From Oscillospiraceae bacterium (GTDB taxonomy: Bacteria > Bacillota > Clostridia > Monoglobales > Monoglobaceae), in contig SVKF01000010.1 in assembly GCA_015068605.1 (NCBI GenBank), positions 1-60,972 of the forward strand: a stretch of 60,972 nucleotides of DNA. Reading direction: 5' to 3'. Every line of letters starts with the position of its first letter. The first letter of the stretch is position 1. This document shows positions 9,601 through 18,570 of the stretch, in pieces. The notes beneath the pieces were generated by a model. It saw only the letters and a program-made list of their open reading frames with translations, made no database searches and was not told where the DNA came from. The position numbers and the translations under genes were made by a program.

Positions 9601-10301
9601 TTATAAATAACCTTTCATCAAAGGCTATCGCTCAGTCAGCAAAGACATTTGCGGATAAAGCAAAACAGTCACAGATTATCTTTGTTCCCGGCGGTTTCTC
9701 CGGCGGTGATGAGCCTGACGGTTCCGGTAAGTTTATAACAGCGTTCTTCAGAAGTGCTGAAATCAAGGATGCGGTTTCTGATTTACTCGAAAATCGTGAC
9801 GGACTTATGGCAGGTATCTGTAACGGATTCCAGGCACTCATTAAGCTTGGTCTTGTGCCATACGGAAAGATTATCGACACAGACGAAAATTGTCCTACTC
9901 TTACATTTAATACAATTTCAAGACACCAGAGCAAAATTGTTCATACAAGAATTGCCTCGAATAAATCTCCGTGGCTTGCGAAAACTAATGTGGGTGATGT
10001 TTATACTGTTCCGATTTCACATGGTGAAGGAAGATTCCTTGCGAGCGATGAGCTTATTAAGGAGCTTGCCGAAAACGGACAGATTATAACACAGTATACA
10101 GATTTAAGCGGTGCTCCGACTTACGATATTCAGTATAACCCGAACGGTTCAGCCTTTGCGATTGAGGGTATCTGCTCTCCTGACGGTAGGGTCTTGGGCA
10201 AGATGGGACACTCCGAACGAGTTGGCTCAGGTCTTTATAAGAATGTTGAAGGTCAGTATGAAATGGGTATGTTTGAATCGGCTGTTGAATACTTCAAATA
10301 A
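6615..10301 (+). CDS. purL: Phosphoribosylformylglycinamidine synthase, single-chain form
   Basis: This 1228-residue protein carries out glutamine-dependent conversion of FGAR to FGAM. It has an N-terminal PurS-like segment, two AIRS-type synthase halves (SDHCRHTTFLT near residue 220 and KNETHNHPTEIEPFGG near residue 312), and a C-terminal class I glutamine amidotransferase domain. The latter starts VLIPVFPGTNCEYD near residue 967 and carries the nucleophile in MAGICNGFQAL and the HGEGRF triad part. Many Firmicutes use three proteins (PurS, PurL, PurQ); this is the fused type found in some Clostridia and Proteobacteria. It has its own functional glutaminase, unlike the PurF-like protein. Confidence 0.95.
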   Translation: MVYRIYVEKKPHLANEAKAVLSDITSLLQIKALEEVRLFNRYDIEGVDKELFDYCVQTVFSEPQLDIASEEISLDGYTVFGVEYLPGQFDQRAASAAECIQLISKGERPTVKTARIYALKGNLTQDNIDAIKKYVINPVEAREASLETAETLKVEYDIPTTVKTLDGFTKLSDDELKAFIDEYGLAMDFDDIKFCRSYFLSEKRDPTITEIKMIDTYWSDHCRHTTFLTTIDKITFEDELLQKSYTRYLETREKLGRTKPINLMDIATLATRYLKSVGKLDGLDESEEINACTVKIDVECEGRIEKWLLLFKNETHNHPTEIEPFGGAATCIGGAIRDPLSGRSYVYAAMRVTGAADPTVSVSETLKGKLPQRKIVTTAANGYSSYGNQIGLATGQVDELYHDGYAAKRMEIGAVIAAAPAENVRRERPIAGDIVILLGGKTGRDGCGGATGSSKSHNLSSLESCGAEVQKGNAPEERKLQRLFRNADASKLIKRCNDFGAGGVSVAIGELADGLEIKLDAVPKKYDGLDGTELAISESQERMAVVVASEDAERFCALAEMENLEATVVAKVTEKPYLTMEWNGNMIVNLSREFLNSNGAEKHTEIAPMKVESYEKEIGESFTENYKALAGDLNICSKRGLSERFDSTIGAGTVLMPFGGKYQRTPIQAMVNKISMEKKDSKTCSLMAWGYNPFIAEKSPYHSAYLAVVESVSKLIATGSDFNEVYLTFQEYFEKPNGKKERWGKPAAALLGAFAAQMDLEIASIGGKDSMSGTFENIDVPPTLVSFAVSKDEIKNIISPEFKGANHKVYLLMPEYDENGLPVAESLVALYNKVTKFMRDGKVYAAYTPTYGGVAEAILKMAMGNGYGFKYSDNLTQDTIFGYNYGGFILETDELSEGVLLGETTEEEVISLGNEKIELSDLYDIYEGKLEKIYKCNIESKKDEVPAFSYEAKDRVAPAIKVSKPKVLIPVFPGTNCEYDSAKAFERAGAEAEIFVINNLSSKAIAQSAKTFADKAKQSQIIFVPGGFSGGDEPDGSGKFITAFFRSAEIKDAVSDLLENRDGLMAGICNGFQALIKLGLVPYGKIIDTDENCPTLTFNTISRHQSKIVHTRIASNKSPWLAKTNVGDVYTVPISHGEGRFLASDELIKELAENGQIITQYTDLSGAPTYDIQYNPNGSAFAIEGICSPDGRVLGKMGHSERVGSGLYKNVEGQYEMGMFESAVEYFK

Positions 10302-10316
10302 TCGGAGGTACGGGAA

Positions 10317-11984
10317 ATGAAAACCGATATTGAGATTGCACAAAGTGCAAAAATGGAAAATATAACCGAGATTGCAAAGACAGCAGGAATTGACAGTAAA
10401 TATATCGAGCAATACGGAAACTATAAAGCTAAAATCGACCTTTCGTTGCTTAAAGAAAGCGACAGAAAAGACGGAAAACTTGTCTTGGTTACGGCGATTA
10501 CTCCAACTCCTGCAGGAGAGGGAAAAACAACAACAACCATAGGTCTTGCTGACGGAATGAAGAAAATCGGCAAGAATGTTATGGTTGCTCTCCGTGAGCC
10601 GTCTCTTGGTCCCGTTTTCGGGATAAAAGGCGGTGCGGCAGGCGGCGGATATGCCCAGGTTGTTCCTATGGAGGACATTAATCTGCATTTTACGGGTGAT
10701 TTTCATGCAATAGGTGCTGCAAATAATCTTCTCGCCGCCCTCCTTGATAACCATATTCACCAGGGTAATGCTCTCGGAATTGACCAGAGAAAGATAACCT
10801 GGAAGCGTTGTGTTGATATGAACGACAGACAGCTTCGTTTCGTTGTTGACGGTCTTGGCGGAAAGGTTAACGGTGTTCCCCGTGAGGACGGATACGACAT
10901 AACCGTTGCGTCGGAAATTATGGCAATTCTCTGTCTTGCAGGTTCAATAAGTGACCTTAAAGATAGACTTTCGAGAGTTGTTGTGGGTTACACTTATGAC
11001 GATAAGCCTGTTACGGCAGGTCAGCTTAATGCGGCAGGGGCAATGACGGCTCTTTTAAAGGATGCGCTCAAGCCTAATCTCGTTCAGACCCTTGAGGGAA
11101 CACCTGCCCTTGTACACGGCGGACCTTTTGCTAATATTGCCCACGGCTGTAACTCGGTTTTAGCCACTAAAATGGCTCTCAAGCTTGGCGATTATGCGGT
11201 TACCGAGGCTGGGTTTGGTGCTGATTTGGGTGCTGAAAAGTTTTTGGATATTAAGTGCAGATACGCAGACCTTAAGCCGTCAGCGGTGGTGCTTGTTGCA
11301 ACAATTCGTGCCCTTAAAATGCACGGCGGCGTTCCGAAAGCTGAACTTAATGGCGAAAACCTTGATGCTTTGGAAAAAGGTATGCCGAATTTGTTAAGAC
11401 ACCTTTCAAATATAACAGATGTGTATAATCTTCCTTGTGTTGTTGCGGTAAATAAGTTCCCGACAGACACGGAGGCAGAGGTTGACCTTGTTATTGAAAA
11501 GTGCAAAGCCCTTGGCGTTAATGTTGTTTTGTCGGATGTATGGGCAAAAGGCGGAGAGGGCGGAATTGACCTTGCGAATGAGGTTGTTCGTCTTTGCGAA
11601 AAGGATAATGATTTCACATTTGCCTATGAAGATGAAGCGACGATTGAAGAAAAAATTGATGCAATCGTTAAAAAGGTATATCGTGGTGCAGGGGTAAGTT
11701 TCACTCCTGCGGCACAGAAACAGATTGATTCTCTTGCGGCATTGGGTTATGGAAATCTCCCTGTTTGCATGGCGAAAACTCAGTACAGCTTCTCAGATGA
11801 TTTGACGAAAATCGGTGCTCCTGACGGATTTACCGTAACAGTTAGAAATGTTAAGATTTCAGCCGGAGCAGGGTTTATAGTTGCCCTGACGGGTGAGATT
11901 ATGACTATGCCGGGACTTCCTAAGGTTCCTGCGGCGGAGAAAATTGATGTTGACGAAAACGGAATTATAACCGGACTGTTTTAA
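10317..11984 (+). CDS. fhs: Formate-tetrahydrofolate ligase
   Basis: Fhs makes 10-formyl-THF from formate, THF and ATP. The 555-residue protein has the P-loop [17 protein letters not shown] near residue 62 and other hallmarks such as [20 protein letters not shown]. It is the last gene of the purine run, 15 bp after purL with GGAGGT before the ATG. Placement there suggests it feeds one-carbon units to PurN and the AICAR transformylase. It is also the first folate step of the Wood-Ljungdahl methyl branch, but nothing else of that pathway is in this window. A hairpin terminator follows. Confidence 0.96.
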   Translation: MKTDIEIAQSAKMENITEIAKTAGIDSKYIEQYGNYKAKIDLSLLKESDRKDGKLVLVTAITPTPAGEGKTTTTIGLADGMKKIGKNVMVALREPSLGPVFGIKGGAAGGGYAQVVPMEDINLHFTGDFHAIGAANNLLAALLDNHIHQGNALGIDQRKITWKRCVDMNDRQLRFVVDGLGGKVNGVPREDGYDITVASEIMAILCLAGSISDLKDRLSRVVVGYTYDDKPVTAGQLNAAGAMTALLKDALKPNLVQTLEGTPALVHGGPFANIAHGCNSVLATKMALKLGDYAVTEAGFGADLGAEKFLDIKCRYADLKPSAVVLVATIRALKMHGGVPKAELNGENLDALEKGMPNLLRHLSNITDVYNLPCVVAVNKFPTDTEAEVDLVIEKCKALGVNVVLSDVWAKGGEGGIDLANEVVRLCEKDNDFTFAYEDEATIEEKIDAIVKKVYRGAGVSFTPAAQKQIDSLAALGYGNLPVCMAKTQYSFSDDLTKIGAPDGFTVTVRNVKISAGAGFIVALTGEIMTMPGLPKVPAAEKIDVDENGIITGLF

Positions 11985-12014
11985 AAATAAAAATGGTTGC
12001 CAATCGGCAATTAA

Positions 12015-12064
12015 AAAGGCGGCGTTTAAAAGTCTTTTGGCTTTTTAAACACCGCCTTTGTTTT
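12015..12064. terminator. Intrinsic terminator after fhs (bidirectional)
   Basis: AAAGGCGGCGTTTAAAA (12015-12031) pairs with TTTTAAACACCGCCTTT (12043-12059), with one G-U position, and is followed by GTTTT. It lies between the convergent fhs and XRE regulator genes and can serve both. Confidence 0.85.
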
Positions 12065-12069
12065 AAAAC

Positions 12070-12273
12070 TTATTTTTTAACAAATTCTTCGCCGTTTATC
12101 AAAAAATCAATAGAAACATTAAAATATCTTGATAATTTATTTAGCATATCAAGACTTGGTTCGCGTTTGCCGTTTTCATAATGAGACAGAGCCTCTCGAG
12201 ATATATTTAAGTCCATTGCAACTTTTAGTTGATTTAAATTTCGTTCTTTTCTTATAATTTTTAGACCTTTCAT
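12070..12273 (-). CDS. Small XRE-family HTH repressor
   Basis: The 67-residue protein is a single helix-turn-helix domain: KGLKIIRKERNLNQLKVAMD, then ISREALSHYENGKREPSLDML, and a tail with LSRYFNVSIDFL typical of XRE/Cro regulators. The recognition helix is around residues 25-40. An AGGGGTG site precedes the ATG. The gene is divergent from a membrane protein gene, and the shared gap holds two perfect palindromes, so it most likely represses itself, its neighbour, or both. The link is inferred from position. Confidence 0.85.
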   Translation of the reverse strand: MKGLKIIRKERNLNQLKVAMDLNISREALSHYENGKREPSLDMLNKLSRYFNVSIDFLINGEEFVKK

Positions 12274-12284
12274 AAAAACACCCC

Positions 12285-12313
12285 TTGACTTTATTGTAAC
12301 ATTATGTTACAAT
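12285..12313 (+). promoter_or_regulatory. Sigma-A promoter for the zinc-finger membrane gene
   Basis: TTGACT (12285-12290), a 17-base spacer and TACAAT (12308-12313). The first palindromic operator overlaps the spacer and the -10 box, so a bound repressor would block the polymerase. Confidence 0.7.
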
Positions 12314-12336
12314 AAAAATGTTACAAAATGTAACAT
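12294..12336. promoter_or_regulatory. Twin palindromic operators for the XRE repressor
   Basis: TTGTAACATTATGTTACAA at 12294-12312 and ATGTTACAAAATGTAACAT at 12318-12336 are both perfect palindromes built from the same TGTTAC/GTAACA half-site, with centres 24 bp apart. They fill the space just upstream of the XRE start and overlap the + strand promoter. The XRE protein is the obvious candidate binder, but that is inference. Confidence 0.75.
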
Positions 12337-12400
12337 AATTAAGGATATCTATACAATGTTTGTCATTGAATTATACTTTAGAATTGAAAGAAGGGTTATA

Positions 12401-12823
12401 ATGAATTGTTTTTATCATGGAGATAGAGCGGCAACTGTTACATGTCAATCTTGCGGAAGAGGTTTATGCACTGAATGTGCAAGTATAACTGATACACCTG
12501 TGTGTAAAGATTGCATACAGGACTATGTGAGAAGCGAAAAGGCTGAGATGTTGAAAACGATAGTAATAGGTTTAATTATAGGGATTGCATTAAGCGTATT
12601 TATCGGAGATATTAAAGGGCTATGTTTTGGATGGGTTCCGTTTGGCTGGAAATCCCTAAATGCAGTTACTCCACAGGTATTTTTATTTTTACCGTTAGTG
12701 GGATGGGTTATATATTTTATAATAAAATTTGTTATTGCTTTTTTTATAGGATGGGTAGCATTACCAATTAAAATATATAAATGGATTAATCTTTTTAGAA
12801 ATGCAAATAATGTTTTAGGTTAA
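12401..12823 (+). CDS. Membrane protein with N-terminal B-box-like zinc finger
   Basis: The start was set at the ATG at 12401, with AGAAGGG upstream, rather than an earlier in-frame ATG. The 140-residue product opens with MNCFYHGDRAATVTCQSCGR and further Cys pairs (LCTEC, VCKDC). This Cys/His pattern resembles B-box or zinc-ribbon fingers of small bacterial membrane proteins. Two hydrophobic segments follow (TIVIGLIIGIALSVFIG, then one around VFLFLPLVGWVIYFIIKF running into VIAFFIGWVA). The function is unknown. It is divergent from the XRE regulator and is probably its target. Confidence 0.72.
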   Translation: MNCFYHGDRAATVTCQSCGRGLCTECASITDTPVCKDCIQDYVRSEKAEMLKTIVIGLIIGIALSVFIGDIKGLCFGWVPFGWKSLNAVTPQVFLFLPLVGWVIYFIIKFVIAFFIGWVALPIKIYKWINLFRNANNVLG

Positions 12824-12922
12824 TCATTGTTGTTAATAAACATACAAACAATGTGAGATATATTATCCTTGATTTAACAAACACGTATAGAAATTGTATG
12901 AGATGACATAGCTGAAATAACA

Positions 12923-12962
12923 AAAAGCAGATACATGGTTGTTTTTCCGTGTATCTGCTTTT
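12923..12962. terminator. Hairpin terminator between convergent genes, probably of polC
   Basis: AAAAGCAGATACA (12923-12935) pairs with TGTATCTGCTTTT (12950-12962), extendable by three more base pairs inward. On the - strand the stem ends in five Ts, better than on the + strand. It lies in the 286-bp gap downstream of both polC and the membrane gene; nothing else is recognisable in that gap. Confidence 0.75.
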
Positions 12963-13109
12963 CTCTGTGTGTCGATATATCAATGTTTTGTGGTGAAAGT
13001 CCGCCAAGGCAGAGTTACCAACAAACAAAAAGTATTATGCAAACAAGGTTGCAAGAAAATAGGTTGTGGCAAGAGCGATTCCTATGTTTAAGAAAACCGA
13101 AAATAAATT

Positions 13110-16100
13110 TTACATTTCAAATAAAGATATTTGACTTGTTTCGGGGAGACCGTCAAGGCATCCGTTCTCTGCAAGGGTTTCAAGAACGCTTTTGTTCACT
13201 TTTGCGCGGTTTTTAAGGTCTTCTCTTGACACGAAAGGACCGTCCTTCCGAGCCTCCATAATGCTTTCCGCCGCCGCAGTTCCAACACCTGCAAAGGCGT
13301 TAAGGGGCGGAAGAATTTTCCCGTCAACCTTTCTGAATTTGCTTGCGTGGGATTCGTAAATGTCAACGGGCAAGAACTCAATTCCTCTTTGATACATTTC
13401 GTGAACAAGCTCCATAATGGTGAACAAACTCTTTTCCGTTGCAGAGAGGTTTTGAGCGTGTTTCAGTTTTTGCATTTCCGCAACTAAAAGTGTGTCACCC
13501 TTTGCCATAATTGCCGCATCAAACAAATCGGCTCTTACGGTGAAATATGCAATATAGAACTCAATGGGGTAATGCACCTTAAAATACGCAACTCTGAATC
13601 CCATCATAACATACGCCGCCGCATGGGCTTTCGGGAACATATATTTAATTTTCTTACAGGACTCAATATACCAGGACGGAACATTATTCTCAATCATGGC
13701 ATCTTCATATTCTTTGGGAAGCCCCTCTTTTGCGGCTCTTCCCTTTCTGACAAACTCCATTATGGTAAACGCCATTTTCGGCTGAAGACCGTGGAGAATG
13801 AGATATGTCATAATATCGTCACGAAGACCGATAACTTCTGAAAGAGATGCCGTTCCCTGTCTTACCAAATCCTGCGCATTATTGAGCCAAACATCTGTTC
13901 CGTGGGAAAGACCGGCAATGATTACAAGCTCATAAAAGGTTGTCGGCAGAGTGTCAAGGAGCATTTGTCTTGTGAAAGATGTCCCAAACTCGGGAATTCC
14001 GAAGGTTCCGACCTTACTGTCAATCTGTTCGGGAGTTACGCCGATTGCATCTGTGCTCGAGAAAATACTCATTGTCGTTTTATCGTCAAGAGGAATTTCA
14101 AGAGCATTAACCCCCGTCAAATCCTCCAGCATACGGATTGTTGACGGGTCATCATGTCCGAGAATATCAAGCTTTAAGAGGTTATCGTGGATTGAATGGA
14201 AGTCGAAATGCGTTGTTATAATCCCCGATTCCTTCTTATCCGCAGGGTGCTGAACGGGACAGAAATCGTGAATATCCATAGTTTTAGGACAAACAATAAC
14301 GCCGCCGGGGTGCTGACCTGTTGTATTCTTAACATTTTCCATTCCTCTTGAAACACGCTTGATTTCCGCAAGAGGTGCATTAACACCCTTTTTCTCATAA
14401 TATTTTTTCGCAAGACCAATGGCGGTTTTATCAGCAATAGTGCCGATTGTTCCTGCCTTGAATACGTAGCCCTCACCAAAAAGCTCTTCAACATATTTAT
14501 GCGCCGTCGCCTGATATTCCCCCGAGAAGTTAAGGTCGATATCGGGGACTTTGTCTCCCTCAAAACCAAGGAAGGTTTCAAAGGGGATATTAAACCCGTC
14601 TTTTTTCATTTTCTGTCCACATTCCGGGCAGACTTTATCGGGCATATCAATACCGATTGTGTATTCACCGTTTTCAAAAAATTCACTGTGCTTACAGTTA
14701 TTGCAGATATAGTGTGGGCAAAGAGCGTTAACCTCGGTTATTCCCGACAAAAATGCCGCAAAGGATGAGCCGACAGAGCCTCGGGAACCAACAAGATACC
14801 CTGCCTCGTTGGACTTTTTAACAAGCTTATGGGCAATCATATACATAACCGCATAACCATAGCCGAGGATACAGCCAAGCTCTCTGTCCATTCGAGCCTT
14901 AACGATTGGCGGAAGGGGATTTCCATAGACTTCATACGCCTTTTCACGACACATTCTGTCCAAATCCTCTTCACAGTTTTCAATGGACGGAGGATATGAG
15001 CCGCTTCGGAGCGGTTTGAGGTTTTCAATGGAATCCGCTATCTCGTTTGTATTCTTAACAACTATTTCATAGGCTTTTTCCTCGCCTAAATATTCAAATT
15101 CGGAAAGCATCTCCTCGGTAGTTCTCAAATATAAAGGTGCCTGCATATCCGCATCGGAATAGCCCTGCGCCCCTTGAAGCACCTGACGATAAAGAGCGTC
15201 ATCAGGATCCATAAAGTGAACATCGCAGGTGGCAACAACCTTTTTTCCTAATTTCTCACCAAGAGCAACAATCCGTCTGTTTATGTCTTTAAGCTCTTCC
15301 TCGCTTGAAACAAGCCCTGACCTTAACATAAAGTCGTTGTTTCCGAGGGGCTGAATTTCAAGATAATCGTAAAAACTTGCGATTGCCTCAATTTCCGCCT
15401 CGGATTTTCCCTCACGAATTGCTCTGTATACCTCTCCCATTTCACAGGCAGAGCCGATAATAAGCCCATCTCTGTGCGCCATAAGTTCGCTTTTCGGGAT
15501 TCTCGGTCTCTTATAAAAATATTCAAGATTTGACTTTGAAATGAGACGATAAAGGTTTTTTATTCCCGTCATATTTTTCGCTAAAATTATGATGTGATAA
15601 TAAGGCTGTTTCAAAAATTCGGGCTTTGATTTTATATCAAAGTATTCCCCTTGATTTTCTTTTGTCTCTTTCATATCCATCATTTTTATGAAAGCCTCCG
15701 CTGTTGCGGTTGCGTCATCAACGGCTCTGTGGTGATTTTCAAGGCTTATGTTGAGTCTCTCACTCAAAACACCAAGATTGTGTTTTTTCTCTTCAGGGAA
15801 CATTTCTTTTGAAAGCTCCACAGTGTCCATGGTTTGATTGTTAAACTCAAGATCTAATTTCTCACACTCCGCCTTAACGAAAGATGTGTCAAATTTTGCG
15901 TTATGTGCAACAGCAACGGCATTTCCGCAAAATTCAAGAAATTTGGGCATGGCATCGGAAATATCGGGGCAATCCTTAACCATATCGTCGGAAATCCCCG
16001 TCAGTTCCGTAATATTGGGCGGTATTGGTTTCATGGGATTAACCAAAGCGCTGAAGGTTTTGGTGATAACTCCGTTTTCTATTTTTACCGCACCAATCTC

Positions 16101-17387
16101 CGTTATTTTTTCGCATTTCGGGTCAAGCCCCGTGGTTTCCAAATCGAAAACCACATAAGTTCCGCCCTTATATGTACTGTTCTTCCAAATGGGAACATCG
16201 TTTACGAAATACCCCTCTGTTCCGTATAAAATCTTAATATTCTTGCCGGATTTGGCGAGTTTTCCTGCAGTGTTCTGTGCCTCGGGAAATGCCTGAGCAA
16301 CACCATGGTCGGTTATTGCGATTGCGCTGTGTCCCCACGCCGCCGCACGGGAAATAAGGTCGCCTGCCGAGGTCATAGCGTCTTTTGCACTCATTTTCGT
16401 ATGTAAATGAAGCTCAACTCGTTTAACCTCAGCCTCGTCAACTCTTGGGGCAGGCTTTTCAAGAAGCTCCATAGAAAGCACATTAAATTTGTATTCGTGG
16501 GCATAGTCGTCCATTTTGTATTCACCACGAACCTTTAAGAAATTACCTGCCTTTAAGTGGTCTCCTGCGTTTTTAAACTTGTCCGCCTTTGAGAATAAGT
16601 GACAGGGGACAGCCCAGTCCTTATCCCCCAAATCGAAGTCAGCAACAACATTTCCCGTGGGCTTTCCGCCTTTTTGAAGTTCCCTGACCTCAGCGTCAAT
16701 AATTTCACCCTCGATTACGGTTATGCCCATATCGGGAAGCACATCAATAATCGGAGTGGCTTTCTTTTCTTTAATCGGAACACCGAAAATATGCCCTGAT
16801 GATAAAGCCGGTCTTTTGGAAACAACCTCACTGCTTTTTGGTGCGATAAAGGTTTGAGCCGCCTTCGCTTTTTCTTCGGTGATTTTTTCCTGCTCTAAAA
16901 TGTGCGCCTCTTTGTCAAATTCCGCACAGACGAATTTCCCCGTAAATTCCCCACGGAGTTCGCCATTTGCAATCTGGGCAATAATCCTTTCGCAGTCGCT
17001 GGACTTTAAAATTTCCGTTCCGCCGTGAACACCCTTTATTAAAATGGTATTTCCGTCAAGCTCCGCTTTTGCACCGTTTAAAAACATACGGCAAGTGGGA
17101 ACGGCACGGCAAAGCTTTTTTATAAGATTTGCGCCGTATTCCTCGGTAAATCCCATATTTTCATAGACGATGTCGACTGTGCATTCGCTCAGGGAATACT
17201 TATTTTTCGCAATATCAATAAAGCTGAAAAGCTCGTCAGCATCAATAAGAGTCTGACTTTTCAGCTTAACCGAAACCTTGTTGCTTTTAACATTAAGGTT
17301 TGCATCGGTTATTTCCGCATTTTCAAGAACGGTTGCAAAGCTCTCAACAACGGGAACTTTATCAAATAAATCAAGCAAAGTTGCCAA
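13110..17387 (-). CDS. polC: DNA polymerase III alpha subunit, PolC type
   Basis: This is the replicative polymerase of low-GC Gram-positives, with 1425 residues. It has an N-terminal region with an OB fold, a PHP domain starting VELHLHTKMSAKD near residue 325, and an inserted DEDDh proofreading exonuclease from near residue 405 (VVFDLETTGLDP, later VAVAHNAKFDTSFV). A zinc-binding Cys cluster lies near residues 887-930 (CPHYICNNC and KVCPECGQK). The catalytic palm has PDIDLNFSGEYQ near residue 949. Insertion of the exonuclease into the PHP domain is the defining PolC arrangement. It follows ispG by 18 bp on the same strand, a common clostridial pairing. Confidence 0.97.
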   Translation of the reverse strand: MATLLDLFDKVPVVESFATVLENAEITDANLNVKSNKVSVKLKSQTLIDADELFSFIDIAKNKYSLSECTVDIVYENMGFTEEYGANLIKKLCRAVPTCRMFLNGAKAELDGNTILIKGVHGGTEILKSSDCERIIAQIANGELRGEFTGKFVCAEFDKEAHILEQEKITEEKAKAAQTFIAPKSSEVVSKRPALSSGHIFGVPIKEKKATPIIDVLPDMGITVIEGEIIDAEVRELQKGGKPTGNVVADFDLGDKDWAVPCHLFSKADKFKNAGDHLKAGNFLKVRGEYKMDDYAHEYKFNVLSMELLEKPAPRVDEAEVKRVELHLHTKMSAKDAMTSAGDLISRAAAWGHSAIAITDHGVAQAFPEAQNTAGKLAKSGKNIKILYGTEGYFVNDVPIWKNSTYKGGTYVVFDLETTGLDPKCEKITEIGAVKIENGVITKTFSALVNPMKPIPPNITELTGISDDMVKDCPDISDAMPKFLEFCGNAVAVAHNAKFDTSFVKAECEKLDLEFNNQTMDTVELSKEMFPEEKKHNLGVLSERLNISLENHHRAVDDATATAEAFIKMMDMKETKENQGEYFDIKSKPEFLKQPYYHIIILAKNMTGIKNLYRLISKSNLEYFYKRPRIPKSELMAHRDGLIIGSACEMGEVYRAIREGKSEAEIEAIASFYDYLEIQPLGNNDFMLRSGLVSSEEELKDINRRIVALGEKLGKKVVATCDVHFMDPDDALYRQVLQGAQGYSDADMQAPLYLRTTEEMLSEFEYLGEEKAYEIVVKNTNEIADSIENLKPLRSGSYPPSIENCEEDLDRMCREKAYEVYGNPLPPIVKARMDRELGCILGYGYAVMYMIAHKLVKKSNEAGYLVGSRGSVGSSFAAFLSGITEVNALCPHYICNNCKHSEFFENGEYTIGIDMPDKVCPECGQKMKKDGFNIPFETFLGFEGDKVPDIDLNFSGEYQATAHKYVEELFGEGYVFKAGTIGTIADKTAIGLAKKYYEKKGVNAPLAEIKRVSRGMENVKNTTGQHPGGVIVCPKTMDIHDFCPVQHPADKKESGIITTHFDFHSIHDNLLKLDILGHDDPSTIRMLEDLTGVNALEIPLDDKTTMSIFSSTDAIGVTPEQIDSKVGTFGIPEFGTSFTRQMLLDTLPTTFYELVIIAGLSHGTDVWLNNAQDLVRQGTASLSEVIGLRDDIMTYLILHGLQPKMAFTIMEFVRKGRAAKEGLPKEYEDAMIENNVPSWYIESCKKIKYMFPKAHAAAYVMMGFRVAYFKVHYPIEFYIAYFTVRADLFDAAIMAKGDTLLVAEMQKLKHAQNLSATEKSLFTIMELVHEMYQRGIEFLPVDIYESHASKFRKVDGKILPPLNAFAGVGTAAAESIMEARKDGPFVSREDLKNRAKVNKSVLETLAENGCLDGLPETSQISLFEM

Positions 17388-17405
17388 AATAATCTATCCT
17401 TTTCT

Positions 17406-18437
17406 TTACATTTTTTCTATTTCGGAGAGCAAGGTTTTTGTAACCTGGTTTTCGTGGATTTTTCCAATAATTTCGCCCTTTTTAAAGAGCATGGCACAGC
17501 CGTCTCCGCCGGCAATTCCTATATCGGCATCCTTCGCCTCACCCGGACCGTTGACAACACAGCCCATAACCGCAACGGTTATGTCCTTTTTGATGTTTTT
17601 AACCGCCTCTGTAACCTCGTTGGCGATTTTTATAAGGTCAATTTTTGTTCTTCCGCAGGTGGGGCAGGAAACGACTTTAACGGTTTTTTCGCCCAAATCA
17701 AGAGCAGAGAGAATCATTTTCGCCGCCTCAACCTCTCGGATAGGGTCATCGGTTAATGACACTCTTATGGTTTCACCGATTCCGTCAGCCAAAAGCGAGC
17801 CGATTCCGATTGAGGATTTAACAAGACCGCCCGTGTATGTTCCGGCTTCCGTCACTCCCAAATGCAAAGGATAATCAAAAGTCTCTCTTGCAAGGCGGTA
17901 TGCCGCAATGGTCTTTTTCACATCCGAAGATTTTATGGAAACAACTATATCCGTAAAATCGTATTTTTCCATAAGTCTTATATGAGTAAGGGCGGATTCA
18001 ACCATACCTTCGGGGGTAATTCCGCCGTATTTTTTAAGGATTTCCTTTTCCAAAGAGCCACCGTTCACCCCGACCCGAACAGGAATCCCTTTTTCCTTTG
18101 CCGCAAGTAAAACTGCCTTTGCCCGATCTTCGCCGCCAATGTTACCGGGATTGATTCTGACCTTGTCAATTCCACGCTCGATACACATAAGAGCAAGACG
18201 ATAGTCAAAATGAATGTCAGCAACAAGAGGAATATTCGTCTTTTCCTTGATTGTGGAAACAGCCTTTGCACACTCCTCGTCAGGAACGGCAAAACGGACA
18301 ATGTCACAGCCTGCCGCCGCAAGCTCATTTATCTGTCTTATGGTTTTTTCCGTGTCCGAGGCAATAACATTTGTCATTGACTGAATGGCAATTTTCTCGC
18401 CCTGACCGATTTTTATATTTCCGATTGAAATTTTCAT
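17406..18437 (-). CDS. ispG: 4-hydroxy-3-methylbut-2-enyl diphosphate synthase
   Basis: IspG (GcpE) converts MEcPP to HMBPP in the non-mevalonate isoprenoid pathway using a 4Fe-4S cluster. The N-terminus has KIAIQSMTNV and the TIM barrel follows. The cluster ligands are visible in VVSCPTCGRTKIDL and in VMGCVVNGPGEAKDADIG, a family signature. At 343 residues it is the short bacterial form. Its promoter reads leftward from 18496. It is probably cotranscribed with polC. Confidence 0.96.
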   Translation of the reverse strand: MKISIGNIKIGQGEKIAIQSMTNVIASDTEKTIRQINELAAAGCDIVRFAVPDEECAKAVSTIKEKTNIPLVADIHFDYRLALMCIERGIDKVRINPGNIGGEDRAKAVLLAAKEKGIPVRVGVNGGSLEKEILKKYGGITPEGMVESALTHIRLMEKYDFTDIVVSIKSSDVKKTIAAYRLARETFDYPLHLGVTEAGTYTGGLVKSSIGIGSLLADGIGETIRVSLTDDPIREVEAAKMILSALDLGEKTVKVVSCPTCGRTKIDLIKIANEVTEAVKNIKKDITVAVMGCVVNGPGEAKDADIGIAGGDGCAMLFKKGEIIGKIHENQVTKTLLSEIEKM

Positions 18438-18467
18438 AACTTTAACCTCATAAAAAGTAATACTTAT

Positions 18468-18496
18468 ATTGTATCACATAAAAATGATTTTGTAAA
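18468..18496 (-). promoter_or_regulatory. ispG: Sigma-A promoter for ispG-polC
   Basis: On the - strand, TTTACA (18496-18491), a 17-base spacer and TACAAT (18473-18468). It lies about 30 bp before the ispG ATG. Confidence 0.6.
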
Positions 18497-18510
18497 TTCA
18501 ATTATTTATC

Positions 18511-18538
18511 TTGATAAAAAATTTTTTTGTGGTACAAT
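18511..18538 (+). promoter_or_regulatory. Sigma-A promoter for the DUF5662 gene
   Basis: TTGATA (18511-18516), a 16-base spacer and TACAAT (18533-18538), 33 bp before the TTG start at 18571. Confidence 0.6.
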
Positions 18539-18570
18539 ATATTATAGAATATATTTAAAGGTGATTTAAT

